Source of the DNA: Adenanthera pavonina
Taxonomy: Eukaryota; Streptophyta; Magnoliopsida; Fabales; Fabaceae
Length of the DNA stretch: 64,000 nucleotides
Assembly: GCA_026686845.1 (NCBI GenBank)
Contig: JAIVEN010000019.1
Coordinates: 30,322,501 to 30,386,500, forward strand
Direction of reading: 5' to 3'
Both the position numbers and the translations under genes were made by a program. Positions 59,947 through 64,000 of this stretch are shown here, piece by piece. The notes below the pieces were generated by a model. The model was given only the letters and a program-made list of their open reading frames with translations. It had not been told where the DNA came from and did no database searches. The first letter of the stretch is position 1. Every line of letters starts with the position of its first letter.

Positions 59947-60738
59947 CCCCACTCACCTTTGATCAACTGGAACAAGATTCAAAGGGCCTCGCATGAACAA
60001 AATCCAAACCATCAAGCATTCATTTCCGGGAAAATAAATAATAATTCAATGATTACAAGAATTTCCCACTCCCTAGTCAAATCAATTGTTCATCATAACG
60101 TTGATTCTTTTTTTTTTTAATATTTGTTTTAAAAAAAATGATCATGTGAATTATGAAATTTCTACTGACGAAAAACCGAACGGTAAAAAAGAAAGCAGAG
60201 AGAACTATACCAGAAAAGTGAAATCCAAAAGTAGAGGGAAAATCTGGATAACAAAAGGAGAGTGAAAACGAGGGGAAAAGAGGGAGTCAAGTCCGGGTTA
60301 CAGGGTGCCGCTTGATTTATCTTCAGCTTTAACTCGATTATTAATTCGTGGATGATTAAAGCATAACTCGTCTCGTGAATCTCTAAACGTGGTGGTTTTC
60401 GCTTATTCTGAACGCCAATAATTAGAAAAAGATTATTGATATAATATCTATATATATATATATTTTACAGAAAATTCATAGTATTTATTTGCATTTTCAA
60501 AATGAATGTATGAGAAATAATCAAGAAATCAGTATGCTCCTCACATTAACGTTTAATCAAGTTCTTAAATTTCCACCGTCACTATAAAACTCATTTTTCT
60601 GCTTAAGGTTTGGCAATTTTCAAATCGTCTGCAGACAAGGATGAGGATTGAGGAAAAATTAGTCATCTTTCACAATTTAAATCCCCCAAACCTTTTCACT
60701 TGTTTTCAATTGCTCATCAAATCACGTTCAAAGAACAA
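59947..60738. other. RABC leader and promoter side, no other gene
   Basis: Contains the presumed transcription start and promoter of the minus-strand RABC gene. A TA run lies at about 60450-60465. No additional gene seen. Confidence 0.5.
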
Positions 60739-60749
60739 CGGGAACTTGG

Positions 60750-61151
60750 GATAGGGGGTCTCTCCAGCGAGACCCTCACGGTTTTGTCGTGGCTCTATTT
60801 TTTTTAATTATTTTTAAAAATTAAAAATTATAAATTATAAATAAAAAGTAAGTTTTTTAAGGATGTAGAGATATTTTTTTGTGCAGTATTAAATTTTTTA
60901 TTTATTAAAAAATATTATACAGTAAAAATTGTATCAAATTGAATTAAACTGAATATCTACAATTTACAGTTTTATATATTTTTTTAGTAATTAAGAAAAA
61001 AAATATCAAACAAATTCAAAATATATATTTTCATAATTCTTGAAAAATCTACTTTTTTATTTATAATTTTTAATTTTTTAAATAAATTAAAAAAAATAGA
61101 ACCAGCCACGGTTCTGCCGTCGCTGGAGGGTCTCTCTGAGAGACCCCTGTC
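60750..61151. mobile_element. Mutator-like MITE with 11-bp target duplication
   Basis: About 100-bp terminal inverted repeats: left GATAGGGGGTCTCTCCAGCG, right (complement) GACAGGGGTCTCTCAGAGAG, both followed by CACGG/ACGGCAGAACCGTGG and an AT-rich arm with AAAAATTAAAAATTATAAA. The 11 bases CGGGAACTTGG flank it exactly at 60739-60749 and 61152-61162. Long inverted repeats and a 9-11 base duplication are the Mutator pattern. There is no transposase. Confidence 0.85.
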
Positions 61152-61162
61152 CGGGAACTTGG

Positions 61163-62990
61163 CCAATGCCAACTGCAGAGCAACGACGTTAACTGGGCTC
61201 GAAGATAGATACTACGGCCGTATGACTTTATTTTGACAAGCTTAATTAGCTACGAATGAATATATAAATCAATATGAATATAAATAAACTTTAGAGTGAG
61301 TCCATCTGGACAAACTACCACCATATCATTTACTACTGCACTTAACTTGTAACCGGAAATTGGATACTTTTATTATCATAGTATTTTCATTTTAAAGCTA
61401 TAATTCTTCGTGGCAAAAAAGAAAAAAGAAAGAAAGAAAAAATCTCCCTCTAAGTCATTTTTTCTTTAGTTTATGAGTCAAAAATTCTTTATCTTGGTTT
61501 ACACCAAAATTTTTTAGGATCTCAAGAGAATTTGTTAACATACACCATATCTTAACACATAATCACAGATAATTAAATAAGTTAATTAATTAATTATCAT
61601 CAAATACTGGGTTTAATTGATAAAGGGTTACATTAATTTAACTAAAGCTTTTAAATTAAAGTTTAGTAAATTCAGGATACCATGTACGTATGAAAGAAAA
61701 AAGATTAATTAATCATTTGTGTTGAAATTTTATACCATGATTAGAATCAACAAGAAGAAGTTAGGTGTAATTAAAAAAAACAATAATTTAATTAAAATGA
61801 ACCAAATGTTAAAAAAATTAATGTAACAATATTTTCACAAAAAGCATAAAGCAATAACCATGACTTAAATAATAGAGTGGGGACAAAAATCATGTGGAGG
61901 TGTTACTATCTTTATATGCCTGTCATTTTACTCTCCAATGACAGGTCATAACCTTATTTAGTGGCTCTGGTCTGATTAATGAAATATTATTCGATGATGT
62001 GCCAGAGCACTCCCTAGTCCCTGGTGGTGCCGCCAGTCAAGTGAGTAAGGGGACCAGACCGAGAAAATATAAAATGTAGTCTTAAATCATAAAAATATAA
62101 GAAATCAGGACGATCCCGTGATGAGCGGTCCGGTTCCCAGTGATGCCAGGCAGGCAGGCAGGCAGCCAGCCAGTAACTTGCCAGAAAAAGAAATCTAATA
62201 TATAAAGAAATAAATAAATATTTAAAATCGATCGAATGGAAACTCGCCACGTAGAAACAAGACCTCAAAGCCGGACATACAGGACCCACATTACAAAGTT
62301 TTGAAAAATTAGAATTTCTTTTTTTTTAAGTATTTTGTTATTAAATATAAGACATTTCAAAATATAAAATAATATTTATTACATATTTTTAAAAAAAACA
62401 TTATTTGGCATAAATTTGTTGTGAATCAAACCTAAATATTTCTTTAAACCCTAAAAAGTAAGATCAAATCAAGTAAATGGGAAATTAAAGATGAGCCAAT
62501 AAGTGAACCTACTACATGATAGTAAGAAAATCACAAAATATAAAGTACGACCAAGATGTGAGAAGTGAGGTTAGAGAATTGCTATTGAGTGACTTATAAA
62601 GAGAGACTTAGATAACCAATGAGGAGGACTAATAACTATTACTCAACACATACCAATATTAATTTTATTTTGCATCAAGCTTTCTTATTTTTCTTATGTG
62701 TCCTTTTAGCTTTTATCATTACTCTTCTGAATATTCTTTAATTTTCAAGTATTGTTATGTTTCAATTCCAGACATGATCGTTGTTACTCTTTTCACGAAT
62801 TGAAGCTTTTTACATTTACATTCCTTAAAAGTTTCCTTTCATCTCTATTTTTGCTATCTACATCTGAGGAAATTATGGCAAATAACCCCAAGGACTTGCA
62901 CTTATTTTGATTAGAAGTTAGATTCATATATACTTTAAGGTTCACACCTCTGACACGCTTGGAGCATTTATCTTTCTAAATTTATTGCCA
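61163..62990. other. AT-rich intergenic DNA, ending in probable Gypsy LTR
   Basis: No gene seen. A (GGCA)n run lies at 62146-62174. From somewhere after about 62400 the sequence probably belongs to the LTR of the Gypsy element to the right; the LTR start cannot be fixed because its partner lies outside the window. Confidence 0.4.
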
Positions 62991-63002
62991 ACATAGTATT
63001 TT

Positions 63003-63020
63003 TGGCACACCTAGTGGGAC
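63003..63020 (+). other. Probable primer binding site of Gypsy element
   Basis: TGGCACACCTAGTGGGAC resembles the TGGCGCGCCCGGTGGGAC-type primer sites of plant Gypsy elements. It lies about ten bases after a CCAACA that could end the LTR, and 14 bases before the gag-like ATG. Confidence 0.5.
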
Positions 63021-63033
63021 GCATGTAGGTACC

Positions 63034-64000
63034 ATGTCGCCAAAGACAAGGAGTGTCTATAGAAAAAAAGGTACTGGGTCTCACGATCTAGAGGATACTA
63101 ATGTAGCAATAGGGCATAGAGGTCTCATTTCACAGATAGTGGAAACTATCGAGCATCGAAGAGTTTCAAATCCTCAGGAAGAGGAACAAGTTATAATCAT
63201 TGGGGAGCGGATTTGTACGAGAGGCTCTCTTCCTAATACTACAATTCTTATTGACACCACTTTATCTGTGATTGCTAGTATGTTTGATAAGCATTTTAAG
63301 AAATAGAATGAGGTAATTTGCACGATGCATGAAGAATAGAGAAACATATTACAGTCCTTGGGTGAGCAACTATGACAAATGCAAAGCCCAAGGATAGAAG
63401 TCCTTGGGTGAGCAACTATGACAAATGCAAAGCCCAAGGATAGAAGAACCAGCCGCTAGTACCAAATGTGTAAAGCAAGTAATTATTAGAGAACTTGGGG
63501 GGCAATCCTCTAAAGGATCTCATGAAGAAGTTCCTCAGGCCAATTCTTAGACTAAGAAGAAATGTTAACCTCTACACAAAAGAAATGGAGAAGGATAACC
63601 AAATGGGGCTGGCCTAAACGGCTGCCGGGAAGTAAGATCATTTGCACCACATCATATTTTTGCTATGACTTATCCTAATGTTAACCCTCATGTGTATGAA
63701 TAGGAACCTAACATGTATATAGAGGGCTTGAGGGGCAATTCTCAAAGTGGTTATAAAAGGGTATAACCAATTCCCTAGCTAATTCCCCAATTGGTTCCCC
63801 AGCCAATTCTTCAGGTAGCTCCTCAGTAGTTGGTTCCTCAATATAGGCTTTTTAGGGACCATAGTGCAAGAGCTCTATGGTTCAGGTTTAAAGCAAGTTG
63901 CAAGGCCAGAGTTTCATTCTCCATATCTTGAGGCGATTGACAGAGAGAATTCTTACCTAAGGAGATATAGAGTTCCTGAATTTGCTTTATTCTTTGGGGA
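63034..64000 (+). pseudogene. Gypsy-type gag start, truncated by window end
   Basis: The first ORF (63034-63306, 90 residues) starts MSPKTRSVYRKKG and is followed by stops. About 0.5 kb later the frame PEFHSPYLEAIDRENSYLRRYRVPEFALFFG reaches the right edge; it has the form of the gag phrase PYPxxIDRExPYPRGYKVPxFxLFSG seen in many plant Gypsy elements. Several stops lie between the two parts, so this copy is dead unless they are assembly errors. A perfect 46-bp tandem duplication is at 63355-63446. Confidence 0.65.
63355..63446 (+). repeat. Perfect 46-bp tandem duplication
   Basis: 63355-63400 and 63401-63446 are identical (TCCTTGGGTGAGCAACTATG...GATAGAAG), which implies a recent event or an assembly artefact. 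Confidence 0.9.

Noticed and set aside
1..64000. CRISPR arrays, operons, tRNA or rRNA genes
   Set aside because: No regular spacer-repeat structure and no recognisable tRNA or rRNA sequence was seen by eye. The genome is plant nuclear.

Overview
The window is plant nuclear DNA, most likely from a eudicot. The genes are spaced far apart, split by GT-AG introns, belong to plant families (PPR, ABCG, NAC, plant U-box, RABC), and sit in AT-rich DNA crowded with transposable elements. I cannot name the species. There are no operons, CRISPR arrays or prokaryotic features.

Genes I can support: an E/E+ class pentatricopeptide repeat protein (4737-6479, minus); an ABCG5-like half-transporter with two frameshifts (14147-16116, minus); a three-exon XND1/NAC104-type NAC factor (30693-31540, plus); the nine-exon mitochondrial branched-chain 2-oxoacid dehydrogenase E1 alpha subunit (32838-36241, plus); a single-exon U-box/ARM E3 ligase (47701-48903, plus); and a six-exon RABC/Rab18-type GTPase (55505-59946, minus). 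A 67-residue basic ORF at 2791-2994 is a possible small gene. The genes are unrelated in function and do not form a pathway.

Layout. 1-8.5 kb: intergenic DNA, small ORF, a hairpin-rich repeat, the PPR gene and, head to head with it, a decayed second PPR copy. 8.5-13.1 kb: one 4.57-kb LTR-like unit with a perfect 5-bp target duplication, probably a solo Gypsy-type LTR, inserted in older repeat DNA. 14-16 kb: broken ABCG5. 17-23.3 kb: two dead RTE-like LINEs of one family and two copies of an AACCGG-rich MITE, one inserted in the first LINE. 23.3-30.6 kb: intergenic, with an antisense RNase H fragment and a foldback MITE. 30.7-36.2 kb: NAC and E1 alpha genes. 37-43 kb: a complete but dead Ty1/copia element. 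43-55 kb: MITEs, the U-box gene, long AT-rich spacers and a fragment resembling the start of a plant CCDC47-like gene. 55.5-60 kb: RABC gene. 60.7-61.2 kb: a Mutator-type MITE with an 11-bp target duplication. 62-64 kb: the start of a Gypsy element that runs off the right edge.

I found no new multi-gene system. The observations most worth following are in the RABC gene: intron 1 holds three tandem ~200-bp repeats that each copy the exon 1 end and 5' splice site, and a GC-AG intron begins exactly at a 55-bp tandem duplication. Also notable are the nested MITE whose insertion junction was later tandemly duplicated, the ~90-bp repeat array inside the solo LTR, and the almost pure-transition divergence of the copia LTRs.
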